DNA of 64,000 bases from Heliocidaris erythrogramma (GCA_025617745.1 CM046858.1:38457119-38521118); one strand, 5' to 3'; counted from the stretch's first letter, positions 13,014 to 24,236 are shown. Translations and numbers: made by a program. Notes: generated by a model not told the origin, from the letters alone.

Positions 13014-13106
13014 TAACCCTTTAAATACTAAGCCCAAGATGACCCGGGCTGGATTCTATGGAAAAGGTGTGTTATACCAAAATGATGTCGTAACCAACGG
13101 GTTAAA
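13014..13106. mobile_element. short TTAACCC...GGGTTAA segment
   Basis: TTAACCCTTTAAATACTAAG to AACCAACGGGTTAAAG with an internal GACCCGGGC. Ends resemble those of 6505-6811; perhaps a deletion derivative. Confidence 0.4.
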
Positions 13107-13210
13107 GATGTCTTTGATAGAGCTGCGAGTTTAATCTCATTTTTCATTGCTTCATTTCTAATGCATGTCTTGGGCTCAGGGGCCACTGGGAAAAAAAATG
13201 TCTGTAAGTA

Positions 13211-13352
13211 CAGGGGAGCGTTTCATCAAGTGTCTTGTCAGTGATTTTTACCGACAAATTTGCTGTCAGCCAATCAGATGCAAGGATTTCGGTAGCTTAT
13301 AACAGTTGTCGGTAAAAATCACTGACAAAACGCTTGATGAAACGCTCCCCAG
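13211..13352. mobile_element. GGGAGCGTTTCATC element, copy 1
   Basis: CAG | GGGAGCGTTTCATCAAG ... CTTGATGAAACGCTCCC | CAG. A perfect 3-bp CAG duplication. The core is shared with the GGGCCCTGTTTCAT family. Confidence 0.85.
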
Positions 13353-13797
13353 CAAATCTCTATTTGATGAATAAGTTCAGTGGGGGTGATCTTATGTACT
13401 AGCTCACACCCTACAAGGCACTGTAGAAGTGGACATTTCTGCAATGAATTGATTTTCACAAATTTTTCCAAAAGGTTCAGGAACCATCGATTTAAAAGCA
13501 CATGGAAATATTTCCAAACTTTTCTAAACAAAGGGTCAGAGGATAATAATTCCAGTCATTCCCCACACTGACTCCAATTTCAACGACTACCAACAAAATC
13601 TTTGTCATTTTTTGTTTGGCCTACAATAGGTCTGGTGTCAGTTTTGGAGTTTTGACTGTGGAAAGCATACAATTAGCAGTACTGGTGCAGTTCTGCTTAT
13701 TGCAAAGAAACTTCTAGTCCTGCAGAAATGACCACTTTCACAGGAGAGAGGCGGATTGGATGACAATTCTAGCGTCACACCATGCCCAGTTTGGTAC

Positions 13798-13839
13798 CTG
13801 GTGATGATATCATGGAAGAGAGGATGGGCTGGGGGTGTT
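13798..13839 (-). CDS. PICALM: candidate 42-nt cassette exon (HPQPILSSMISSP)
   Basis: Between a good pyrimidine-rich acceptor (TCTTTCTCACAG) and CACCAG|GTACCA lie 42 nt, open in the required phase 1 and leaving in phase 1. They would insert E-HPQPILSSMISSP before the FANNND exon. The splice sites are convincing and composition differs from surrounding repeats, but I know no homologue and 42 open bases can arise by chance. It would be an optional exon. Confidence 0.4.
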
Positions 13840-15169
13840 CTGTGAGAAAGATTACAAGATTATACGAATGAAAGCTGATGAGGTTATATGCACCAGTCAG
13901 TTGGGAACCCCATGTGACAACCCTCAAAGGCGCATCATGGTTGCGTTCTCGTACAGAATCTGTTGGCCATCAGGGTTCTTGGCATGAAATTGTTTACCCT
14001 TGGAAAAAAAAATTGAGTGAACAACCTGCCCTGCAGCATGCTAACCCAAATTCGTCAGGCCGGTCGAAGCATTTGGGCAGGTTGTAAATATGCCTTGACA
14101 TACATGTAATTATGACCCTGGTCAGGGGGGATTTAACCTTGGTATTTTGCTTCTCCAAATTCCTATGCCTGATATTATCACCATCATCAAGTGCAAAACA
14201 CACTTGTATGAACCCTTTATTCAAAAATTTTGGATTCACTAGGATTTGTGAAGCAGTGCAGAGAGAATTTTGGAAGTGCACATCGAATGTCGAAAACGGT
14301 GAAAGCGCGACTGACGCTGGCAAATAGACACACCCTTGACGGTTGTAACGAGGGAATTTCCCTTGAATGGTGCATGATGGTTAGTACATTTACATGAAGA
14401 GGAGGCGGGGTCTAAGACTACAATGACTGATGGTCCATGTGGATGTGCAGGTCTTTAACCTGTACACAGTACATGTAAATCTATATCTTATTTGCACAGC
14501 TGCTGTAGAGTGCAATGGAACATCGTTAGGATATCTTCCCAAATGAAGGAAAACTGATGCAAAACTTTTCCTGTATCTTGGCAACTTCCCTAAAATATAT
14601 AAAATCACCAAACTGACATTATCAATGCCCTCATGACTGGTTATGTAATAACACTTTCAAGAAAAACATTATTGACCTTCTTTCTTTATATCTCTTGGGG
14701 GAAAAACAACAACAAAAAGTTTACATGATGTAAGGCACTGTTGGCTAAATGCTGAATTATTCAGCCTCTGAAAACAAAGTTGGCTGGATCCGGTTTTAGT
14801 TCCTAAGACAAGTAATTATTTGCTTAAAAGAGAAGAGACTCAACGTCTAACATGTGGGTGGATATTCTTGGTGCTTTGAGCATCAACCCCTGTATTTTAT
14901 GTAGCTAATAATATTGATAATGTATTAATAATTCATAATCTTTTGAAGCGAGTTAAAGTCCAATGTGCACACAAAATCTAACAATACAAGTACTCTTTAC
15001 CAGTAAAGTACATTCATGTAAAAACCCCTTGGTACGTGTGCATGGATAAGGTCATTGGGGAAGGGGATGTAAGTTTAAGAGGTGGTGATTGGTTAGTTAC
15101 CGTAAACATAGACTATTGCGCACTTCATTTTAAGTCCTTTAGTTCGGGTTTTTAAATATGAATTTGCAT

Positions 15170-15740
15170 TTGGGCAATTCCACAGTTACTCACGTTACAA
15201 TTGGAGAGGTTTTGAGTTACATCTTTAATAAGCTCCTGTTCTCTTACTACAGGTGTTAGGTCAGTGAGTTTTAGTTACAACAATGCACACATAGTAGAGT
15301 ACCTAAAGACAGTATCAAAACTCATAAGAAGAAACATACTTTCTGCCAACCCTACAAATGTTTGGGTACTCATGTTACATTATTAAAAAGACAAAAATGT
15401 AATGTGTGTAACCCAACATTTGCAGGGCTGGAAGAAAGTACATGTATGTTTCTTCTTCTGAACTTTTGATACCGTTTTTAAATACTCTAATATGTGTGCA
15501 TTGCTGTAACTAAAACTCATTCACCTAATACCTGTAGTACGAGAACAGGGGAGCGTTTCATCAAGCGTTTTGTCAGTGATTTTTACCGACTAATTTGCTC
15601 TCAGCCAATCAGATGCAAGGATTTCAGTAGCTTATAACAGTTGTCGGTAAAAATCACTGACAAAACGCTTGATGAAACGCTCCCCAGGAGCTCAAAACCT
15701 CTCCAAATGTAACGTGAGCAACCGTGGAACTGCCTATTTC
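15170..15740. mobile_element. large foldback element with a nested insertion
   Basis: The left arm from GGCAATTCCACAGTTACTCA to about 15368 is the inverse of the right arm (about 15410 to 15740, ending GTGAGCAACCGTGGAACTGCC). Arms are about 190 bp. The right arm is interrupted by the GGGAGCGTTTCATC element at 15549-15684; the left arm gives the uninterrupted site. Confidence 0.8.
15546..15687. mobile_element. GGGAGCGTTTCATC element, copy 2 (nested)
   Basis: Inserted in the right arm of the foldback above. CAG stands at 15546-15548 and 15685-15687, while the opposite arm has a single CAG, so the 3-bp duplication is directly demonstrated. Confidence 0.9.
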
Positions 15741-15942
15741 ACTCTAACAAATGGAGTATATTCAAGTTTTAAAGCATTGCTCGGCTACATGTATTATCTT
15801 CTGAGATTGAAGTGGTTTTTTTTCTTTCTGCTACGCTGTAACGCAGTGCGGAAACATTGTTCACAACTGTCCAATATCCATGTTTACACTAACTGAAATG
15901 AGCCGAGATAAGAATTAGTTTTGGTTGATGAGAATGTACAAT

Positions 15943-16094
15943 CAGGGCCCTGTTTCATAAAACTTGTTATCAATAACAAGTTACAATAACTGTTATAAGC
16001 TACTGAAATCCTTGAATCTAATTGGCTGAGAGCGAATTTGTCACAGAAATGGGGCAGTTGTTATTGATAACAAGTTTTGTGAAACAGGGCCCTG
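15943..16094. mobile_element. GGGCCCTGTTTCAT element, copy 1
   Basis: CAG|GGCCCTGTTTCATAAAAC ... GTGAAACAGGGCC|CTG. The core reads AAGCTACTGAAATCCTTGAA then TCTAATTGGCTGAGAG. Palindromic; no coding. Confidence 0.8.
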
Positions 16095-17091
16095 AAGCTA
16101 TTATTAGTAATGACAGGTACATGTACATGTACTAAGGGGAGGGGATGAAATTGTTCTATATATATCACTGACATTTCACAAATGAGCAGAGGGAAAATAT
16201 CTTTCCACATACATAATTATGTACATATTTAGACCACATTTGATATCTGCAAAGTCCCTGTTAATAGACAATTCTGTATCAAACAAGAATCATCATGTAA
16301 TATTGGACATACAGTGTATGATTATGAAGTATTATATAGATCTTTACACTGTAATTTGAAGAATTTCTTTTGACATACAAAGCCCACGCATCTTATGATA
16401 TACATGGTGCACTGTACAAATACAGAGTACGTTGATCAGCATTAAATAATGGTATTTTTGTATACATGTATATGATATGAAAATCTATTGAACAGAATAT
16501 ATATGCTTACAAAGGGAAGAGACAACATACAGAATAAGAAAGGAAAATCATTCTTTGCAGGGCATTCATTTTTCAGTTACACTTCTTTTAATAATGACAA
16601 GATAACCAATGAAGTTATTTTTTTTTTAAATGTTATGATTACTTGCAATGCAAGTTATCAATTATGAACCAAATATCATCTAAATTCTGTCATAATAGAT
16701 GATTTACTGCAAAATGATTAACACGGACACAAATATTTGAAGGATCCATCATACACATTGATTTTATGCATACTTTTCTCAATTAGAAAAAGTGGGTATG
16801 TGATTTGGACCATCATTTCAGAAAAAAACTCCCCGACATCAATCGTCCAGATTATTATGAAGTCTGTCATGACATACAAGGAACGAGGATACCATTTAAA
16901 GCTGAAGTATCAGAGACAAAGGAGACAACAATATTGTGATTATACTACATGTATAACCAAATCGCACTATTAAGAATAACATGAAAATAACAAGAACCAC
17001 AATATCTATCAAATGAATGCTTATATGGAGAATAACTGAGGGCCAACCAAAGAAACAACACTGAAATAATCATAAGCGATGATCTATTTAC

Positions 17092-17994
17092 TTTCAAAGC
17101 CTTGTCCAAGGACACCCTGGTCTGCAGCAGCAGCAGCAGAAGAAGGGGTCAGAGGTTGAGCTCCAAAGATGGACTCTATCTCAGAGGGCTTGTCAACATC
17201 CCAAGGGTTAGTTCCTCCCTGAGGTTCATCTGAAGCAGTGGTGATGGGGGCAAAGTCTGACGGATTAGTGACGAGGGGTGACGAAGCCAGGGTGTTCTGC
17301 AGGGGGACCTGCGGGGACGGGTTTGGAGATGGGAAGGGGGTGGGGCGATGGGTGGGAGAGAACTTGGGGTTCATGGCCGGTGACTGGGGAGACTTGGCTG
17401 GGGACAGACTGTGGACCATCGGATCAAATGACACTGAATAATTTGGGGCTGCAGGGCTACCAAAAGGAGATTTCGGGGCTGCTTGGTCAATGGCTGGTGA
17501 CACATTGGTGCCGATAGGGTCTAACATAGGGGAATAATTTGGGGTTATGGGACTGCGAGCAGGTGATTTGGGAGCAACGGGGTCACTTGCAGGTAAGAAG
17601 CCGGGGCTTGCGGTATCAAAGGATGGGGAGTAGTTGGGCACCTGTCTGGGCTGAGAGGGGGCTTGGGTAGTCAAGAGGGTACCATCGGCAGCGACACTGG
17701 GAGACAAAGGGTCCAACTGGCTCATGGAAACTGTCTGAGGTGCTACGGGTGCCAGGAGATCACCCTGAACCAGAGGGGGGACAACACTCTTTTTGGTCAT
17801 CATGTAATCATTTTCGATGCCAGCAAACGGATCAAGTTTGCTGCTGCTGGCACCTTCCTCCGGCTCAACAGACATTTCATTATGCTCTGGGATGGAGGCT
17901 TGACCATCAAAATTGGCAACAAATGGGGATTGGTCGAGAGTAGCTTGGTTTGCTGGATCACTTGAGGTAAAGGGGTTTGAAGGGTCTAGGGTTC
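17092..17994 (-). CDS. PICALM: PICALM 903-nt symmetric exon: 301-residue adaptor-motif cassette
   Basis: Between GACATGACAG and GTAAAT, phase 1 on both sides, 301 codons with no stop. Joined to the exon above it reads NGTLDPSNPFTSSDP. Visible motifs, counted from the exon's first residue: NPF at 7-9 (EH-domain type), DPF at 55-57 (AP-2 ear type), DLL at 79-81 (clathrin/AP180 type), three copies of a 32-residue unit starting PNYS at 120, 152 and 184, many SP pairs, and ESIF at 274-277. If the weak donor is ignored, the frame runs two codons further to a TAG at 17084, so it could instead be an alternative last exon. No AATAAA is visible soon after, which favours a cassette. An ATG at 18001 lies in the same frame just before the acceptor AG. 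Confidence 0.85.
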
Positions 17995-18458
17995 CTGTCA
18001 TGTCTAGTTACAGTAATACCCACAATCATTACCAATCAAAGACAGATATATTGATAGAATACCGAAATTGTACTTAAGTATACACAGTGGGACATACATG
18101 TATAAATTACAATAATACAATAAGTACAAATGGTTATTTTACATGGTTTAATGAATGGGTTGGAAAGGAAAGAAAGAAGAAAGTTCCAATTAATTCAGCA
18201 TTTTCTTATATTTACGTGTTATTCTTACTGGAAATCCAACACACTCTAGTTTCTAAGTTTCTGATATGTTACGTTTCAGGTTAAGAGACATATAAATATC
18301 CATCTAAACTAACCATAAAATTTGTATCTCACTCCAACCAAAATCTGATCAAGCATATCATTTAAACTATCATTTTGTGACTTTTGCATCTATTTATAAT
18401 ATAACTTTAGAAAACCCTGTTTCAAGCCACTTCCAGCACAAAGGGATCAAATAGATAC

Positions 18459-18855
18459 AATTCTCGCTACCTCAAATATGCAATTTTCAACGTAGAGGGC
18501 AATATTATTCATGGAAATGGTCCGCATCTTCGTCAACTTCACTTCCGGTCCGTATTGAAATACCACGGCTTATGAATAAAATGAGTGCTAAAATGCTTAA
18601 TTTTTGGATCGCATGACATAAACCACTCACATTTTGAAAATGCAACCAATTGTCTCAATAAATGATGGTATCTTTTCAAACATGTCGGTTAATTTATACT
18701 CAAACTCGAGGATTTTTGTAATACCTGTGTACATTTTCAATGCAAAAAGACAAACACTTGTCGACCCAATCGGGATATTGTCAGCACTGTGCATGCGTGG
18801 TTTGCATGACAAACGCCATCTCTTAGCGAAATTGCGTATTTGGGGTAGCGAGAAT
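18459..18855. mobile_element. AATTCTCGCTACC inverted-repeat element
   Basis: AATTCTCGCTACCTCAAATA at the left and its inverse TTTGGGGTAGCGAGAATT at the right, arms about 45 bp. Lies about 465 bp upstream of the 903-nt exon. Confidence 0.75.
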
Positions 18856-19758
18856 TCCCATCACATTTTTACACTAAGCACTTGGAGGTCACGCCTATCA
18901 CAAATAATCATTCATAAACAAGTTCATCTAAGTAAAACCAACACCTTTGCTTATAGGAGGGACACATCATACAAACATCAAGCGACCTTCCTTTAAACCT
19001 AGATCAAACAGTCTGGTATACTGTATACAGGAATTTTTGCACTTCATCCATACACAAAAGGCCTCATATTCCACAAGCATCTTTCAAAATTGTATGGCCC
19101 ATAAACTTAATTGGCATCACAAAATCAATGACTGTAGAAGCAGAACTTTAGAAATGTTGCATTCTCTTTATTTCTTCTACCCTTTCTCTCCATCTACATG
19201 TACTGTTTCGTAGCTACTGCATCATCCGTTGACATGAAGTGATCTAGGACTGAAAGTGTGGTTACAGACCAATAGCTTCATCATGGTTCAAACAGTGGCA
19301 ACATCAACAAAAAAAACTGTTTACGCAACAACTGACTTTGGGTTGGAAAAAAAAAAGAAATTATTTTGATTTAATGGCTGAAATTTGTTTACGAAAATCC
19401 CTTATGCTCTGAAAATAAGATGAGTGAAATGGTCTTTTCCCCATTTGAAGAAAACAGATGCGTAAGATGATGCAAAACACAGCAAATGAAATGAGTATTT
19501 AGAACAGCATGACTACAAATAGTAAGCTTCACTTCATTGTATGCCAACTGGCAATGATTTGGAGAGCACACAACAATGAATCCCGTTTGCCAACAAAACC
19601 AGGCAGTGCTCTAAGCTCTTGCTGCTAATGCAAATTTTGTTGCCCGTATTTCTATTGCATTTTAAATCAAAATCGAGAGCTAAATCCCATGCGACACTAT
19701 GCTCTGATGGATTAACACCTCGGTGCTCCGACATTTGCTCCGGTGACAATTATTGCTC

Positions 19759-19898
19759 CAGGGGAGTTTTCATCAAGCGTTTTGTCAGTGATTTTTACCG
19801 ACAACAGTTATAAGCTACTGAAATCCTTGCATCTGATTGGCTGAGAGCAATTTGTCAGTAAAAATCACTGACAAGACACTTGATGAAACACTCCCCAT
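19759..19898. mobile_element. GGGAGCGTTTCATC element, copy 3
   Basis: GGGAGTTTTCATCAAG to CTTGATGAAACACTCCC, with flanks CAG and CAT (one mismatch). Confidence 0.8.
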
Positions 19899-20397
19899 GG
19901 TTTATGGTTAGGGTTGGGTATAGTGCTTGGGCCAGGGTTGAAGTAAGAAAGTAAGAAAATTTCTGCACACACTGTTTCCATTTTTGTTGCATGACCATAC
20001 TGCGTTTGATGCCAGGAATTTAAAAAAGAATAATAAGCTTTAAACTCCTTGAATTGGCAACACATTGAGAGATTTAAACTTTTTTTTTTTAATCAAGAGT
20101 GGCAATATTTCAGCTTTTCGACAAAGTTCACAATCATGTATATTGTTTTCAAAGACATTACATTTTATTAGAAATATATAGCATCAAAAGAAAATTGTTA
20201 TTGCCAATTTGAAGAACAAAATGTGATCAATGTAGCCCTTATATATTCCTGTCATGAAAGGGTTTGTGTAGGGATATGAGCAAGTAGCAATTGTCACAGG
20301 AGCATGTGTCATACGACCAACACCTCTGCTTTAAACAATTTATGCAAGAGAAGAGAGAGAGAGAGGATTAGAGAAGGAGAGGTAGGGGGGTATTTAC

Positions 20398-20526
20398 CAT
20401 TTGGTGATCCCCATGACTGAGGTTGGTTTGAGGTGATGACCTGGGTGGCCATCTGAGCCTGGAGGATAGCTGACATTGGGTTGGACTGGAGACCGATCAG
20501 ATCCTGTGAGGGCTTGTTATTGTTCA
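20398..20526 (-). CDS. PICALM: PICALM tail exon (VNNNKPSQDLIGLQ...SWGSPNG)
   Basis: 129 nt between ACACAG and GTAAAT, phase 1 on both sides. It encodes VNNNKPSQDLIGLQSNPMSA, ILQAQMATQVITSNQPQ and SWGSPNG. The human tail has TASQVASTWGDPF at about this place. It is rich in Q, N and P and predicted disordered by composition. It is symmetric, like the exons after it, so the tail has a run of phase-1 junctions that allows in-frame exon choice. A decayed copy of this exon lies at 20577-20920. Confidence 0.9.
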
Positions 20527-20576
20527 CTGTGTTGGCAAAAGAAAAGAAAGACTGCACATTAAAGACTAAATCATGT

Positions 20577-20920
20577 TATGACCTGGATGTCCTTCTGGGC
20601 CTCGATGACTACAGCCATTGGGTTTGATTGGAGACCGATTTGGGGGGTGTTTCACAAAGAGTTTAAGTTTAACTTAAAGTCATGCGTAAGTGCCAATGTG
20701 CATACGGTATTAAACGCGTAATCTCATTGGCAAGATTACCCAATAGCGCGCGGTCACTGAGCATGATCTGACCAATGCGGTGATGTGTCACATACCGCAC
20801 ACAACTAGGACTGTGCGACTGTCAGTCAAACTTAACTCTTTGTGAAACACCCCCCGGGTCCTTTTAGGGTTTTTTGTTATTCACTGTGAAGGCAAAACAA
20901 AGAGAGAATGCACAACAAAA
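20577..20920 (-). pseudogene. decayed duplicate of exon 20526-20398, split by an element
   Basis: 20577-20640 aligns with the 3' two-thirds of the exon (ATGACCTGG.TG.CCTTCTG, CATTGGGTTTGATTGGAGACC against CATTGGGTTGGACTGGAGACC). 20856-20920 aligns with its 5' part and acceptor (TTGTTATTCACTGTG..GGCAAAA). The 214-bp element at 20642-20855 separates them. The frame is not kept, so it is non-coding now. It reveals a past tandem exon duplication. Confidence 0.75.
20642..20855. mobile_element. GGGGGGTGTTTCACAAAGAG element
   Basis: GGGGGGTGTTTCACAAAGAG and CTCTTTGTGAAACACCCCCC are near-perfect inverted ends (about 28 bp). Inserted in the decayed exon copy. Confidence 0.85.
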
Positions 20921-21225
20921 ACCCACCGACATCTAATCAAATCACTAGATAATAGTAGCCCCACATGGGACTTGAAAGTATTCACCTTCTACAGTAAAAA
21001 TTAGGAATTGTTCAAGGCTAATTTAGGAACACAGTTTATTTTGTAGCTTTTACACATAAGTTTTCAGAAAAAGAGAGGAATCTTGGGTTCACACCATAAG
21101 TTTGATAGCTCACTATAAGAATGGATTGCAGCAATGACAATACCATAAGATTCTGCTCTTTTTGCAACTCTAAGAAATTAACACCAAGGTCTCAAACAAA
21201 GACAAGTGTCTCTCTTTGGACAAAC

Positions 21226-21425
21226 CTGTGGGGGCGGCAAACAGATCCTGGCCGGACGTTGATGCTGTGACAGGTTGTGGCGCTGCAGGGGTGGTGATGA
21301 AGGGGTTCGGAGGGGACACCACCGGTGCTGGAGCAGGTGCGGCGGGTTGTGGGGCGCTCTGGACAACAGGCTCCGGGGGTGAATGTAATGGGTTCCTGCT
21401 GCGGGTTCTCCTTCAATCTCTGCTC
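21226..21425 (-). CDS. PICALM: PICALM tail exon with EQRLKE and NPF; one-base frame conflict
   Basis: 200 nt between TTTGCAG and GTTTGT. The start reads EQRLKENPQQ in phase 0, matching mammalian EQRLKE. The rest is only sensible one base over: PEPVVQSAPQPAAPAPAP, VVSPPNPFITTP, then TASTSGQDLFAAPT. The next exon needs phase 1, which requires 199 (not 200) bases. A one-base excess in the run of five G at 21375-21379 (plus strand) would explain it. NPF is the EH-domain-binding tripeptide. A sequencing error, a polymorphism and a real lesion cannot be told apart here. Confidence 0.85.
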
Positions 21426-22040
21426 CTGCAAAGCAAGGAGATCTGGTCAATACTGATCTTTCACACTGAGGATAATTCATATACTTAATGCAATACACAG
21501 ATCTAAGGCAATGTATAATTAACATTTGTTCGGAGGAAACCCCAGAACAGTACTCATCCCAACAAGATTCTTAAAGTCACAGTTGCTAAAATGAAATACA
21601 TGTAGGTAAGAATTACTTTAATACAGGCTCACACAATCTAATGTATAAACTTTGAACCAGTGCCACATAATCTTAAAAACTAGATAACCTCCTTCAATCG
21701 CAGGAGAGGCATACAGGCACATCTCTCAAATATGAGTGGTATGTTGATAGTTCTGTCAAACTCCAATCCCAGAGCTAACAATTATGTATGCAACATTAAT
21801 TATTTGACGCTTTACAGGCTGAAACCCTTTTTTCCCTGTATCTCTTACCATCTTCCATTACCTGGAATGTTCAATAGAAAGACAGCTTTGATGGAGACTG
21901 AGAGGACAGCCTCTATACAGCTTTCTTGCCAGTACATTAAACACCCTTGGGGATGAAACCAAAGGGTGAGGAATTTCAGAAAATAAAAACCACTGTAGAT
22001 TCCCTCAACAAGGGTAGGACAAGGGTAACAAATTAGTCAA

Positions 22041-22217
22041 TGCCTGCTTTCAATCTCCAAAGTTGTTTTGGTCCTCCCAAACCACCTTCCTGGGATGTCA
22101 TAAGGTCGTATTTCACTCAATATGGACCAATATATGCGTCGATGCATACTTTCAACCTGCCAAATTGCTTTAGTCCTCTCAGATCACCCCATGGGAATCG
22201 GTAAAGCCATATTTTTG
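22041..22217. repeat. degenerate tandem pair, about 100 bp
   Basis: GCCTGCTTTCAATCTCCAAA and GCATACTTTCAACCTGCCAA begin similar units that continue with GTCCTC.CA.A.CACC. Old and diverged. Confidence 0.45.
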
Positions 22218-22959
22218 TCAATTTGAAACCATACCGTAAGCTATATTTCTGCCGAGAAGGCTGCTCATCAGGTATGGACGGTATGGACATCCGAAACCCT
22301 TTTGTATTACGCTTGTAAGAATATTGATCACCAAACCTGTTACACGCAGCCTATATTGGGCCATCAGAGAATATGCATATCCCTCATCTGTTGCAGCACA
22401 AATGACAATAAACTATGATAAATGTCTAGCGCATTTCACATTTGTCAAAAATTACATCGTCATTTATACATGTAGGGTCCTCGATGATTGGGTGACCTGG
22501 AAACTGGCAAGTCATGACGGCTTTCAAGTTTAAAAAGAAAGTTTTGTTCTGGGAAAAAAATTTCTTCTACCACGCATCCTTTAAACTAGTACAGAGTATT
22601 AAAGAGCATGCCATGCAAAAGATGCAGAGTTTCAATCGTTCGATATCACTCCGCCATTCTTATTCTACTCTGATGATATGAGATGACTCAAGAAAAATTC
22701 AAGTGAAACGTAAAATTTATGCATTCAAAGATCATAGATCACTGGCACTTTCACTGCCTATGTTTGTACGGACCATGTTTTCTCTTTGCTGGGGCAGTTG
22801 GAACGTCTTACATACGTGTAGGTGTATGTACATGTAGGTGTATGTAGGTGTTATGTTGTACATGTATGTTGTAATTATTGTATTTGACATACACATGTAT
22901 AATTATGCTAATCAGCTAAACAGGTATTCACTTTTGTGGGGCTTCCAAAATGATTCTTA

Positions 22960-23720
22960 TTCAGACTTACAGAGACCCTGCAAATAGCATAGTTTCACTT
23001 AGAATTACACTGAAAAGCATGGAATTTGCCTTTTATGATGACCCCTATACACAAGCAAATGTACATTACAGATGTCTTCCTTACTTGTCAACTTGACCTC
23101 AACTTTGATAGAGCCAAGAGCTGGTTTACCTTATAGCTAATGCACTAGCAATCTCCCATGAAGTTTCTTCCAAATTGACTTTGTACTTTAATATTCAGAC
23201 ATGCTTTTTATTATGATCCTTACACAATGCGCATGCAAACTGTTAACAGATGTCTTCTTGATTGGTCAACTTATCTCAACTTTCATTGAGCCAATACAGT
23301 GAAACCTGTCTATAAAGACCGCTCAAGGAGGGACAAGAAAGGTGGTCTTTATGTACAGGTTCCTTTAATACACGTTTCAATGAGAAACACTTTTCAGAGG
23401 AAACAAAATTGTGGTCTTTATAGACAGGTGGACTTTCTATACAGGTGGTCGCTAATGCAGGTTTGACGGTAGTTTGTTTCTCCTCTTAAAGGTTAATGTT
23501 GTTTATATGTACATGTACTATGTATGATATCGTACACCTGTATGGCAATCTCCGAGTTTTCTTCCAAATTTACTTTGAATTCATTCAGACATGCAATACG
23601 CTTGAAATGCATTCTACAGTTAGTAATCATGCTTGTTATGAGACATGCAGGACAAGTGCATGAGAAGTTGAATTTCTCTATTACATCTATCTCATCTAAG
23701 TTTGGAAATTATTAAATTAC
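22960..23720. repeat. degenerate tandem repeat, about 175-bp unit
   Basis: ACAGATGTCTTC..T....GTCAACTT occurs near 23068 and 23249, and GCAATCTCC...TTTCTTCCAAATT near 23148 and 23547. A CAGTGAAACCTG element is inserted at 23295-23471. Confidence 0.5.
23295..23471. mobile_element. CAGTGAAACCTG element, copy 2
   Basis: Same family as 2162-2349, bounded by TACAGTGAAACC and TTTGACGGTA. It interrupts a degenerate tandem repeat (22960-23720). Confidence 0.8.
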
Positions 23721-24236
23721 TAGATACAATAGCAGTTTAAATGATAATTGACAGTATTCAAGGTTGTCAAATACGATAAGTAAAGAAATGCTATTTAGCG
23801 TCTTGCAGTTTCATTTCATGAAATCGGCTTATAATTAGCCTGAATTTTTTCTTTTTTTTGTGCAAATGTCAATTCTACTGCTAAGGTAGGATTTAGTCAA
23901 GACCTGAAAATGTTACAGATAAAATCTGCTACTTCCAGTAAACTTTCATCTCAGGTTTGAATGAACTGGTGAGAACTGATGGACCAAAAAGGTAAAAGCA
24001 AATGGAATTCTACTGCTATATGGTATGATATGTTCTAGACTGGAAAATATTACAGATCAAAGTCTGGTATTTCAGATGAAATTCAACTGAGGTGTGGATA
24101 AAAATATTTAGGAATATTTGGTAGATAAAAAAGGCAAGAAAATGCAGCATGTTGAAGATCAAAATGTTGATGCAAGATAAACGCATGCCTGGAGAAGAGA
24201 GAGAGGCTTCAGGTTCATCAAGACACGAGGAGGTAC

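Larger units (their letters stand above)
9979..17091 (-). other. intron before the FANNND exon
   Basis: Carries elements at 10844-10975, 12353-12478, 13014-13106, 13211-13352, 15170-15740 (nested) and 15943-16094, plus the candidate 42-nt exon at 13798-13839. 16095-17091 is AT-rich with no feature seen. No AATAAA close to 17084 on the minus strand. Confidence 0.6.
17995..20397 (-). other. intron before the 903-nt exon
   Basis: Contains an inverted-repeat element at 18459-18855 and a CWG-flanked element at 19759-19898. The bases before the acceptor at 17995 are poor in pyrimidines, consistent with a regulated exon. No other feature seen. Confidence 0.55.

Noticed and set aside
17084-17086. 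The TAG after the large exon as the usual end of the protein
   Set aside because: The exon is symmetric up to a GT donor six bases earlier, downstream exons conserved in mammals follow in phase, and no poly(A) signal is visible nearby. Kept only as an alternative.
17663-17965. 100-codon plus-strand frame over the large exon
   Set aside because: The minus strand has the sensible, motif-bearing frame that joins to its neighbours in phase.
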